Origin: Mixta theicola
GTDB taxonomy: Bacteria > Pseudomonadota > Gammaproteobacteria > Enterobacterales > Enterobacteriaceae
Reading direction: 5' to 3'
DNA length: 64,000 bases
NCBI RefSeq assembly: GCF_002895925.1
Contig: NZ_NWUO01000011.1
Location: forward strand, 62,001 to 126,000
Part shown: piece by piece, positions 42,741 to 50,343 of the stretch
Numbering within the stretch: the first letter of the stretch is position 1
How the letters are laid out: every line of letters starts with the position of its first letter
Translations under genes and position numbers: made by a program
The notes under the pieces: generated by a model
The model's database searches: none
Told to the model about the DNA's origin: nothing
Seen by the model: the letters and a program-made list of their open reading frames with translations, nothing else

Positions 42741-43243
42741 TTCGTACAGAAATAGGGTTGGACGCAGCCGGTATTGATAACCTGCTGCGCCGCTGTTTTC
42801 CCACCGGTGCCGAGGCGGATCTGGTGCAACGGCTGCGTGAAGATGGGCAGCTTACGCTGGGCGTCGTCGCGACTGATGAAGAGGGGCAGGTTCTTGGTTA
42901 CGCCGCTTTCAGTCCGGTAACCTTACAGGACGAAGATCGCAACTGGGTTGGTCTGGCGCCGCTGGCCGTCGATGAACGCGTTCGCCGCCAGGGCATAGGC
43001 AAACAGCTGCTTTTTGAAGGGCTGGATACGCTGAATGAATTTGGCTATGCGGCGGTCGTGGTGCTGGGCGATCCCGCCTGGTATGGCCGTTATGGTTTTG
43101 AACCGGCGGCGCGCCATCAGCTCCATTGCCCATGGCCGGGCACCGAAGCCGCTTTTCAGGTCTACAAACTGGCGGATGACGCTTTTGCCGACGTTAGCGG
43201 CGAAGTGGCTTATTCCACGCATTTTAACCTGAACGATCGCTAA
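42734..43243 (+). CDS. yhbS: GNAT-family N-acetyltransferase YhbS
   Basis: GNAT acetyltransferase of 169 residues. Acetyl-CoA binding is indicated by the [14 protein letters not shown] loop and [16 protein letters not shown]. Its start overlaps the ubiT stop, indicating coupling. The substrate is unknown in E. coli. Its last 20 bases overlap the end of the convergent yhbQ. Confidence 0.92.
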   Translation: MLIRTEIGLDAAGIDNLLRRCFPTGAEADLVQRLREDGQLTLGVVATDEEGQVLGYAAFSPVTLQDEDRNWVGLAPLAVDERVRRQGIGKQLLFEGLDTLNEFGYAAVVVLGDPAWYGRYGFEPAARHQLHCPWPGTEAAFQVYKLADDAFADVSGEVAYSTHFNLNDR

Positions 43244-43526
43244 GCCAGCGGGCCAGCGAAACCGGCTGGCTGGCTACCAGCCGGAGCTTTTCCCGGCGTG
43301 ACAGCTGTTTAACCTGATATTCCAGACGGGAAGCCATCGCCCGATCGCCCGCTTCGCAGATAAGCAGCAGCTCCAGCGGGCCTTTGCCGCGCAGCGCTTT
43401 AGCGCCGGTGCCTTTCTGGTGCTGCTGAAAGCGACGCGGCACGTTATTGCTGATGCCGGTATAAAGCGAGCCGGCAGCGGTACGCACAATATACAGCTGC
43501 CAGAACGCAGGGGCGATTTCACTCAT
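43224..43526 (-). CDS. yhbQ: GIY-YIG nuclease family protein YhbQ
   Basis: Small single-domain GIY-YIG protein of 100 residues from ATG 43526 ([14 protein letters not shown]). The motif is present as LYIV...SLYTGIS, followed by the conserved RRFQQHQKG and KALRGKGP. E. coli YhbQ has the same length and shows nuclease activity in vitro. The biological role is not settled. It is divergent from yhbP and converges on yhbS with a 20-base overlap. Confidence 0.93.
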   Translation of the reverse strand: MSEIAPAFWQLYIVRTAAGSLYTGISNNVPRRFQQHQKGTGAKALRGKGPLELLLICEAGDRAMASRLEYQVKQLSRREKLRLVASQPVSLARWLSDRSG

Positions 43527-43615
43527 CTTGATAACCTCCGTTGCGGGTGTGGCATTGTAACGGCAACGGTTCCTGTTGGTCATGGATAGCCGCTTTTTTT
43601 ATCACTGGAGCAAGA

Positions 43616-44056
43616 GTGTCTGACGTTAGCGCGATAATTCGCTATTTAAAAAAGCAGCATGTGCTGTCCGTTTGCTGTCGCAACGATGAAACGTTTTGGT
43701 GTGCCAACTGTTTTTATTTATTCAATGAAGCGCGTATGGCTTTCTGGATTATGACGGAAGTCGAAACGCGTCATGGCGCGCTGATGGCGCAGCAGCCGCA
43801 GGTAGCAGGTACGGTAAGCGGACAGACGAAAACGGTGACGTTGATTAAAGGGATCCAGTACCGTGGCGCGGCGCGCTTACTACATGGCGAACAGGAACAG
43901 CTGGCGCGTGCAGCTTACTGTCAGCGCTTTCCTGTGGCGCGAGCCGTATCGGCTCCGCTGTGGGAAATCAGGCTTGATGAAATAAAAATGACGGATAACA
44001 CTTTAGGTTTCGGTAAAAAAAACCAATGGTTGCGTAACGAAGCGGGAAGTCTGTAA
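43616..44056 (+). CDS. yhbP: Pyridoxamine 5'-phosphate oxidase-like protein YhbP
   Basis: UPF0306/PNPOx-fold protein of 146 residues from GTG 43616, with GGAG five bases ahead. It aligns with E. coli YhbP through [14 protein letters not shown]-type [31 protein letters not shown] and [10 protein letters not shown]. The flavin-split-barrel fold is inferred and the function is not known. Confidence 0.9.
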   Translation: MSDVSAIIRYLKKQHVLSVCCRNDETFWCANCFYLFNEARMAFWIMTEVETRHGALMAQQPQVAGTVSGQTKTVTLIKGIQYRGAARLLHGEQEQLARAAYCQRFPVARAVSAPLWEIRLDEIKMTDNTLGFGKKNQWLRNEAGSL

Positions 44057-44099
44057 CAACAGAAGATTCCCGTTCCCTGCGGCCAGCTCGCTGAGAAGG

Positions 44100-44122
44100 C
44101 TGTGCGGCAGGTCGCCGCACAG
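44100..44122. terminator. Perfect hairpin between convergent yhbP and yhbO
   Basis: CTGTGCGGC (44100-44108) and GCCGCACAG (44114-44122) pair over nine bases with a five-base loop. There is no T run on either side, so it may be a weak or factor-assisted terminator. Confidence 0.5.
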
Positions 44123-44135
44123 TAGAGTAACGCTT

Positions 44136-44657
44136 TTAAAGGTTGTTAAGAATGCGCAGCGATTCCTGATTAAAGGCCGGCAAATCTTCCGGCGTACGGC
44201 TGGTCACCAGCTTGTCGTTATCGACGACCACCTCTTTATCATAAAAGTCAGCGCCGGCATTTTTTAGATCGACGGCGATGGCCTTCACGCAGGTCATTTT
44301 ACGACCGCGCACGCCGTTGGCGCTGATTAACAGCTGCGGCCCGTGGCAGATTGCAAAGATCGGTTTTCCGCTGGCGACAAATTCCTTGGTAAAGCTGACA
44401 AAGCGATCGTCGCCGCGCAGCGAATCCGGCGAATGCCCCCCCGGCAGCAGCAGCGCATCAAATTCCGCCGGGCTGACATGGTCAATATCTTTATCTATTT
44501 TTACCTGTGCCTTTCCCTGCTTGCCCGTTACCGTTTTACCGGCTTCCATCTCGATGGTCACAACTTCATGGCCCGCTTTGGTATAGGCTTCTGCAGGGGA
44601 GGTAAATTCAGAGTCTTCAAATCCATCGGTAATCAACACCGCTATCTTCTTGCTCAT
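44136..44657 (-). CDS. yhbO: DJ-1/PfpI-family protein/nucleotide deglycase YhbO
   Basis: PfpI/DJ-1 family stress protein of 173 residues that in E. coli repairs glyoxal- and methylglyoxal-modified proteins and nucleotides. The nucleophile elbow is AICHGPQLL with the reactive Cys near 104, and the conserved Glu is in LITDGFEDSEF. Its promoter region is shared with divergent yraR. Confidence 0.94.
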   Translation of the reverse strand: MSKKIAVLITDGFEDSEFTSPAEAYTKAGHEVVTIEMEAGKTVTGKQGKAQVKIDKDIDHVSPAEFDALLLPGGHSPDSLRGDDRFVSFTKEFVASGKPIFAICHGPQLLISANGVRGRKMTCVKAIAVDLKNAGADFYDKEVVVDNDKLVTSRTPEDLPAFNQESLRILNNL

Positions 44658-44810
44658 CTTTATCCTCCTGTTTACGTGATACTACCGGGTTAAGCCTGGT
44701 TGAGTATGCTGAAAAATCAAATCATCTGCGGCGCTTTATCTGCTAATCTCATTGATAACAGTCAGTTAACCAGCAAAGCGGATCCCGCCGGCCGCATATC
44801 AGGAGAGACG

Positions 44811-45443
44811 ATGAGTCGGATACTATTAACCGGAGCCAGCGGCCTGGTAGGAAGCCACCTGTTGCGGCTGTTAATTGCCGAGCCGCGCGTCAGCGAAATT
44901 ATTGCGCCCACCCGGCGCGCGCTACCGCCGATGAAGAAAGTGATCAATCCGGTGGAGGCGGATCTGACGGATGTGCTGCGTCCTCTGCAGCAGCCGGTTG
45001 ATATTGTTTTTTGCTGTCTGGGCACAACGCGTAAACAGGCGGGCAGTAAGGCGGCCTTTATCCATGTTGATTACACGCTGGTGGTGGATAGCGCGATTAT
45101 CGGCCAGCGGCTTGGCGCAAAACATATGCTGGCGGTCAGCGCGCACGGGGCCAACGTCAGCTCTCCTTTTTTCTATCAGCGAGTCAAAGGCGAAATGGAG
45201 CGGGCGCTGCAACAGCAGAACTGGCCGCGCCTGACGCTTATTCGTCCCTCTCTGCTGCTGGGCGATCGCCAGCAGCCGCGACCGGGCGAAAGGTTTTTAG
45301 CGCCGTTATTCAAACTGCTGCCCGGAAACTGGCGGGCGGTGATGGCTAAAGATGTGGCTGCCGTGATGATGCGCGCGGCTTTTTCAGCTGGCCACAACGA
45401 CGTGACCATTATTGAATCCGCCGCTATTTCCCGCCGTGCATAA
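44811..45443 (+). CDS. yraR: NAD(P)-binding Rossmann protein YraR
   Basis: Atypical short-chain dehydrogenase-like protein of 210 residues from ATG 44811, preceded by AGGAGAG. The nucleotide-binding loop is [14 protein letters not shown], followed by [13 protein letters not shown] and RPSLLLGDR as in E. coli YraR. No substrate is known. It is the last gene of the E. coli yraR/yhb block. The next gene, nrdG, belongs to a distant E. coli locus. Confidence 0.92.
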   Translation: MSRILLTGASGLVGSHLLRLLIAEPRVSEIIAPTRRALPPMKKVINPVEADLTDVLRPLQQPVDIVFCCLGTTRKQAGSKAAFIHVDYTLVVDSAIIGQRLGAKHMLAVSAHGANVSSPFFYQRVKGEMERALQQQNWPRLTLIRPSLLLGDRQQPRPGERFLAPLFKLLPGNWRAVMAKDVAAVMMRAAFSAGHNDVTIIESAAISRRA

Positions 45444-45521
45444 AATGATGAAGGGATAAAGCCCGCCGGTAGCCGTTCTTCCGGGAATAGTCGCCAGGAT
45501 TGGCGCAGACGTGGAAGGCGT

Positions 45522-45986
45522 TCAGCGCAAATAGTGGATAACCTGATTACTGCTCCCGCGCCAGACCAGCGAGGGATCTTTTAATTCCCGGATAAATTTA
45601 CCATCCACCAGCACGTCCAGTTCCGCCACGACTTTCTGCTGGGCTTCGCTAAGCTCTGCCAGCGTGTAGCCGGTCCACAGCCAGATATCCTTACCGGGGC
45701 AGGCGCGCCGTACGCGGCGCACCAGACGCAGCACATCGGGCACGTTGGCCGGATGTAGCGGATCGCCGCCGGACAGGGATAATCCCTGCCGTGGAATACG
45801 GCGATCGTTCAGATCGCCTATCAGCTTTTCTTCCATATCAATGGTAAAAGGAACGCCGGAGTTCAGCCGCCAGGTGCGCTGGTTATAGCAGCCGGGACAC
45901 GCATGTTCACAGCCGGCGACAAACAGCGTACAGCGGGTGCCTGGCCCGTTTACCACATCAATGGGGTAATACTGATGGATATTCAC
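45522..45986 (-). CDS. nrdG: Anaerobic ribonucleotide reductase activating enzyme NrdG
   Basis: Radical-SAM activase that installs the glycyl radical on NrdD. It has 154 residues. The [4Fe-4S] motif is CEHACPGC (CxxxCxxC) near residues 26-33, followed by NQRTW and SGGDPL. It starts with GTG overlapping the nrdD stop as GTGA, so NrdD and NrdG are translationally coupled. Confidence 0.97.
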   Translation of the reverse strand: MNIHQYYPIDVVNGPGTRCTLFVAGCEHACPGCYNQRTWRLNSGVPFTIDMEEKLIGDLNDRRIPRQGLSLSGGDPLHPANVPDVLRLVRRVRRACPGKDIWLWTGYTLAELSEAQQKVVAELDVLVDGKFIRELKDPSLVWRGSSNQVIHYLR

Positions 45987-48106
45987 AGATGTTTTACCCG
46001 CCGCTTCACCTCTTCCTGCTTACCGGCGTTAAACGGACGGGCATCCGGGCTGCCCAGATAGCCGCAAACGCGACGCGTAACGGACACTCTGGCCGGATCG
46101 TGGTTGCCGCAGGCCGGGCAGGTGAACCCCTTGCTGGTACAGTCAAACTCACCGGTAAAGCCGCACTCGTAACACTCATCAATCGGCGTATTGGTGCCGT
46201 AATAAGGAACGTGGTTATAGCTATAGTCCCAGACGTCTTCCAGCGCTTTCAGGTTGTGCTGCAGATTGGGATATTCGCCGTAACAGATAAAGCCGCCGTT
46301 AGCGATGGCGGGGTAAACGGCTTCAAAATCGAGCTTATCGTACGGGTTAACTTTCTTTTCCACGTCGAGGTGGAAGCTGTTGGTGTAGTAGCCTTTATCG
46401 GTCACGCCTTTAACCTGACCGAACTCGGCGGCATCAAGACGGCAGAAGCGATCGCAGAGATTTTCGCTGGGCGTGCTGTACAGGCTGAAACCGTAGCCGG
46501 TTTCCTCTTTCCAGCTATCGACCGCTTCACGCAAACGCGTAACGATTGCCAGCGCTTTAGCGCGCAGCGTTTCATCATCGTACAGATGCGTCTCGCCGCC
46601 GCGCAGGGCGTTAATGGTCTCATGCAGTCCGATATAGCCCAGAGAAACAGAAGCGCGGCCATTTTTAAAAATCTCCGCCACGTTATCGTCAGCGTTAAGC
46701 CGCACGCCGCAGGCCCCTTCCATATACAGAATGGGTGCCACGCGCGCTTTGGTCTGTTCCAGCCGGGCGATGCGCGTCATCAGCGCTTTCTTCGCTATGG
46801 CTAAACGCTCGTCAAGCAGCTGCCAGAAGCGCGTTTCATCACCGCGTGCCTCCAGGCCAATTCGCGGCAGGTTAAGGCTGATAACGCCCAGGTTGTTGCG
46901 GCCATCATGGATCTGCTCACCGTTCTCTTCCCAGACGCCAAGGAAACTGCGGCAGCCCATCGGCGTTTTAAACGAGCCGGTCACCTCGACAACGCGATCG
47001 TAATTAAGAATATCGGGATACATGCGCTTGCTGGCGCATTCCAGAGCCAGCTGTTTTATATCGTAATTGGCATCGCCCGGACGGCGATTAAGCCCTTCAC
47101 GGATCGCAAACACCAGCTTGGGGAAAACGGCGGTTTTACGATTTTTACCGAGGCCCGCGATCCGGTTGCGCAGGATGGACTGCTGGATCAGGCGCGCCGC
47201 CCAGCTGGTTCCCAGACCAAAGCCAAAGGTGACGAACGGCGTCTGACCGTTGGCGGTGTGCAGCGTATTCACCTCATATTCCAGCGACTGGAAGGCGTCG
47301 TAACACTCTTTCCCGGTGCGCTCCTGGGCATAACGTTCGCTTTCGTCAATCCGCCAGGCACGCGCAACCGCCAGATGTTTTTCATAGCTGGCTTCCACAA
47401 AGGGAGCGAGGATCTCATCGATACGGTTAATGGTGGTACCGCCATAAATATGGCTGGCGACCTGGGCGATAATCTGTGCCGTGACAGCCGTTGCGGTAGC
47501 AATGGATTTGGGCGGTTCAATCTCGGCATTGCCCATTTTAAAGCCGTTCGTCAGCATGCCTTTTAAATCGATCAGCATGCAGTTAAACATCGGGAAGAAG
47601 GGGGCGTAGTCCAAATCGTGATAGTGGATTTCGCCGCGCTGGTGGGCGCGTACCACATCACGCGGCAACATATGCTGCTGAGCATAGTGTTTGGCGACGA
47701 TGCCCGCCAGCAGATCGCGCTGGGTCGGGATGACTTTGCTGTCTTTATTGGCGTTTTCATGCAGCAGCGCGGGATCGCTTTGCTCCACCAGCCCGCGAAT
47801 GGCTTTGCTCAGTTTACCGCGCTGTTCGCGTGCAAGATCGCGTTCGTGGCGGTATTCAATATACTGGCGCGCCAGCTGCGGATAGCGACCCGCCATCAAT
47901 AAGTCTTCTACCGCCTGCTGGATCTCGTGAATATCTACGCGCTCGCGGCTGCTTATTTGTTCACTGACCTGTTGGGCTAACGCTACGCAGTAGGCTTCAT
48001 CTTCAATCTGAGCGGCCTGGGCTGCGGCGCGAATCGCCCCAGCGATGCGCTGTTGATCAAAGGCTACCTGACAGCCGTCTCGTTTTACTACCGTCGTTGT
48101 CACCAC
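45983..48106 (-). CDS. nrdD: Anaerobic ribonucleoside-triphosphate reductase NrdD
   Basis: Glycyl-radical enzyme that reduces NTPs to dNTPs without oxygen. It has 707 residues (E. coli 712). An N-terminal ATP-cone regulatory domain (VVKRDGCQVAFDQQRI) is followed by the catalytic barrel, a zinc site (CYEC and CPAC) and the glycyl-radical loop RVCGYLG (Gly near 682). The start is GTG at 48106, with GGGGAG four bases upstream. It is under NrdR and FNR-type sites. Confidence 0.96.
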   Translation of the reverse strand: MVTTTVVKRDGCQVAFDQQRIAGAIRAAAQAAQIEDEAYCVALAQQVSEQISSRERVDIHEIQQAVEDLLMAGRYPQLARQYIEYRHERDLAREQRGKLSKAIRGLVEQSDPALLHENANKDSKVIPTQRDLLAGIVAKHYAQQHMLPRDVVRAHQRGEIHYHDLDYAPFFPMFNCMLIDLKGMLTNGFKMGNAEIEPPKSIATATAVTAQIIAQVASHIYGGTTINRIDEILAPFVEASYEKHLAVARAWRIDESERYAQERTGKECYDAFQSLEYEVNTLHTANGQTPFVTFGFGLGTSWAARLIQQSILRNRIAGLGKNRKTAVFPKLVFAIREGLNRRPGDANYDIKQLALECASKRMYPDILNYDRVVEVTGSFKTPMGCRSFLGVWEENGEQIHDGRNNLGVISLNLPRIGLEARGDETRFWQLLDERLAIAKKALMTRIARLEQTKARVAPILYMEGACGVRLNADDNVAEIFKNGRASVSLGYIGLHETINALRGGETHLYDDETLRAKALAIVTRLREAVDSWKEETGYGFSLYSTPSENLCDRFCRLDAAEFGQVKGVTDKGYYTNSFHLDVEKKVNPYDKLDFEAVYPAIANGGFICYGEYPNLQHNLKALEDVWDYSYNHVPYYGTNTPIDECYECGFTGEFDCTSKGFTCPACGNHDPARVSVTRRVCGYLGSPDARPFNAGKQEEVKRRVKHL

Positions 48107-48124
48107 CGTTCTCCCCTGAAGCCT

Positions 48125-48172
48125 TTACTATATGTAGGACTGGTAGTGGATATTAAACGCTATATATGGTGT
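48125..48172 (-). promoter_or_regulatory. Tandem NrdR boxes upstream of nrdD
   Basis: Box 2 (48157-48172) matches the NrdR palindrome ACACWATATATWGTGT at 14 of 16 by eye. Box 1 (48125-48140) is weaker at about 10 of 16. Their centres are 32 bases apart, three helical turns, the usual paired NrdR arrangement. NrdR represses reductase genes when dATP is high. Confidence 0.75.
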
Positions 48173-48198
48173 TTTCGCCTTATTTAAGCGTATTTTTC

Positions 48199-48212
48199 TT
48201 GACGCAGAACAA
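48199..48212 (-). promoter_or_regulatory. FNR-like site upstream of nrdD
   Basis: TTGACGCAGAACAA resembles the FNR consensus TTGATnnnnATCAA at eight of ten specific bases. It lies about 95 bases before the nrdD start, compatible with the known anaerobic activation of nrdDG. Confidence 0.6.
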
Positions 48213-48279
48213 GGATTGCCAGAGGCGGTTGAAAAGTTAAACGGCGGCTATACAAAAAGAGGTAACGGCGGGCATTAAA

Positions 48280-48315
48280 GAAAATGCCGCTGCGCACGCT
48301 GATGACGCGCAGCGG
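48280..48315 (-). terminator. Terminator after treC
   Basis: On the minus strand CCGCTGCGC and GCGCAGCGG pair perfectly (48287-48295 with 48307-48315) and are followed by CATTTTCTTT. It separates treC from the nrdD promoter region. Confidence 0.75.
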
Positions 48316-48321
48316 TTTGAC

Positions 48322-49989
48322 TCAGTAATTTTTCTTCTGATACCACCAGACCGCTTCCCACGGCCGCAGCATTATCTCGCCCGGCTCGTTTTTCGCATCC
48401 GGATAGTTGCTTAACAGCACCTCCCAGCCGCTGCCGAACGACTCCTCCGGTCGCCAGGTCTGCGCCTCACGGCTGAAGTTCGCCATCACCACCAGCGTTT
48501 CGCCTTCATACTGGCGTTGGTAGCACCACAGATAAGGATGGTTCGGCAGCAGGTCGAGATAGTCGCCCCAGGTCAGGATGAGATAACGCTTACGCAGCTG
48601 AATAAGCTGCTTGTAAGCGTAAAAAATAGAGTCCGGGTCGGCGATCGCCGCTTCAGCATTGATGGTTTCATAATTCTTGCTCATGCCGATCCACGGGGTG
48701 TCGGTGGAAAAACCGGCGTTCTCGCTGGCGTCCCACTGCATCGGCGTACGGCCATTATCGCGTGATTTACTGGCCAGAATCGCCAGCAGATTTTCACTGT
48801 CGCGGCCCTGCGTACGTAGCTCCGCATACATGTTATGACTTTCAATATCGCGGTAGTCGATAATGCGGGTAAAGCCGGGATTGGTCATGCCCAGCTCTTC
48901 GCCCTGGAAGATATAAGGGGTGCCCTGCATGCCGTGCAGCACCATCGCCAGCATCTTCGCCGACTGCACACGATATTCACCATCGTCGCCCCAGCGCGAG
49001 ACCACGCGCGGCTGATCGTGATTACACCAGAACAGGGCATTCCAGGCGCGGTTGTGCATACCCTGCTGCCAGTGGGTAAAGATTTTCTTTTGCGCCACCA
49101 GATCCAGCGGAGTCAGCGTCCACTTCTGTCCGTTCCAGAAATCCACCTCGACATGGTCAAAACTGAAGACCATCGACAGCTCATCGCTCTCCAGCGAACC
49201 ATACTGCTGACAGTGCTCCAGCGTCGCGGAAGACATTTCACCTACCGTTACCAGTTCGCGCGGGCGGAAAACGTCGCGGCTCATCTCACGCATATATTCA
49301 TGAATGCGCGGGCCGTCGGTATAAAGGCGCAGGCCGTCGCCGTCGGGATCGTCGGGAAAATCCTGATGCTTGGAGACCAGGTTAACCACGTCAAGGCGCA
49401 GCCCATCGATGCCGCGATCGGCCCAGAAGTTAACAATCTGCTTCAGCTCGGCGCGTACATTGTCATTTTCCCAGTTCAAATCGGCCTGTTCAGGCGCCCA
49501 CAGGTGCATATAGTACTGATTACTTTCCGGGTGCCAGCGCCAGGCGGAGCCGCCAAATTTTGACTTCCAGTTATTGGGCGGCTCGGTTGGCGTGCCATCG
49601 CGCCAGATATAGTAGTCACGATAGGGGCTTTCCGGGTTCAGCGACTCATGAAACCAGTGGTGCTGGGTAGAAGAGTGGTTAAACACCATATCGAGAATAA
49701 CGCGCAGCCCGCGTTTATGCGCCTGCTCAACCAAATGGTCGAAATCGCTCATCGTGCCGTAAGCGGGATCGATGGCGGTGTAATTCGCTACGTCGTAGCC
49801 GTTATCAACCTGCGGTGAAATATAAAAAGGCGTCAGCCAGATCGCATCCACGCCCAGCAGTTTCAGGTAGTCCAGACGCTGAATCACACCGGCCAGGTCG
49901 CCTGTGCCACTACCGGTCGTATCCTGAAAGCTTTTGGGATAGATTTGATAAATGACGCCGTTCTGCCACCATGGTGGAGTTTTATTCAT
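48322..49989 (-). CDS. treC: Trehalose-6-phosphate hydrolase TreC
   Basis: GH13 alpha-glucosidase that splits trehalose 6-phosphate into glucose and glucose 6-phosphate. It has 555 residues (E. coli 551) and matches TreC throughout. Active-site groups are Asp200 in GLRLDVVN, Glu251 in VGEMSS and the Asp of NHDQ. In E. coli treC follows treB (the trehalose PTS permease) and treR. Neither is in this window, so treC stands alone here and trehalose 6-phosphate must be imported by a permease encoded elsewhere. A related oligo-1,6-glucosidase role is possible but less likely. Confidence 0.9.
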   Translation of the reverse strand: MNKTPPWWQNGVIYQIYPKSFQDTTGSGTGDLAGVIQRLDYLKLLGVDAIWLTPFYISPQVDNGYDVANYTAIDPAYGTMSDFDHLVEQAHKRGLRVILDMVFNHSSTQHHWFHESLNPESPYRDYYIWRDGTPTEPPNNWKSKFGGSAWRWHPESNQYYMHLWAPEQADLNWENDNVRAELKQIVNFWADRGIDGLRLDVVNLVSKHQDFPDDPDGDGLRLYTDGPRIHEYMREMSRDVFRPRELVTVGEMSSATLEHCQQYGSLESDELSMVFSFDHVEVDFWNGQKWTLTPLDLVAQKKIFTHWQQGMHNRAWNALFWCNHDQPRVVSRWGDDGEYRVQSAKMLAMVLHGMQGTPYIFQGEELGMTNPGFTRIIDYRDIESHNMYAELRTQGRDSENLLAILASKSRDNGRTPMQWDASENAGFSTDTPWIGMSKNYETINAEAAIADPDSIFYAYKQLIQLRKRYLILTWGDYLDLLPNHPYLWCYQRQYEGETLVVMANFSREAQTWRPEESFGSGWEVLLSNYPDAKNEPGEIMLRPWEAVWWYQKKNY

Positions 49990-50343
49990 TGCTCAATCCT
50001 GATTGCTTATCGGGGCGAAAACCTCCGCCCGTTTTATCGAAAAGTCTGCTTTTTCACATTCAGTAAGGTTAGCTACTCCTTGCGAATTCGAAATGTTTAA
50101 CGTGACGGAATTCACTGAAAAACGCAGTTTCCCCTAACAGACGGAGCGGCGACAGCGCCATTACCACGGGGCTCCCGCTCTCTTCGCTTTTTAAATGGAT
50201 TCAGGTAAATCTGTTTTGACGGTTGTTGCAAAAATTTACTGCGCGCCGGGTTTTACGCCAGCGTCGTCTTGCCCGCTGCGATGAAATGTGATTAATGGAA
50301 TTTTTGCACGGTTTCCGATCCGCCATGATAAAAGGACCTCACC
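49990..50343. other. Intergenic region between divergent treC and the GH20 gene
   Basis: A 354-base region with no gene that I can support. It must hold the treC promoter and the promoter of the hexosaminidase gene. TGTGA and TCACA half-sites reminiscent of CRP occur (for example AAATGTGATTAATGGAATTT near 50285-50304), but no full palindromic site is convincing. Confidence 0.5.
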
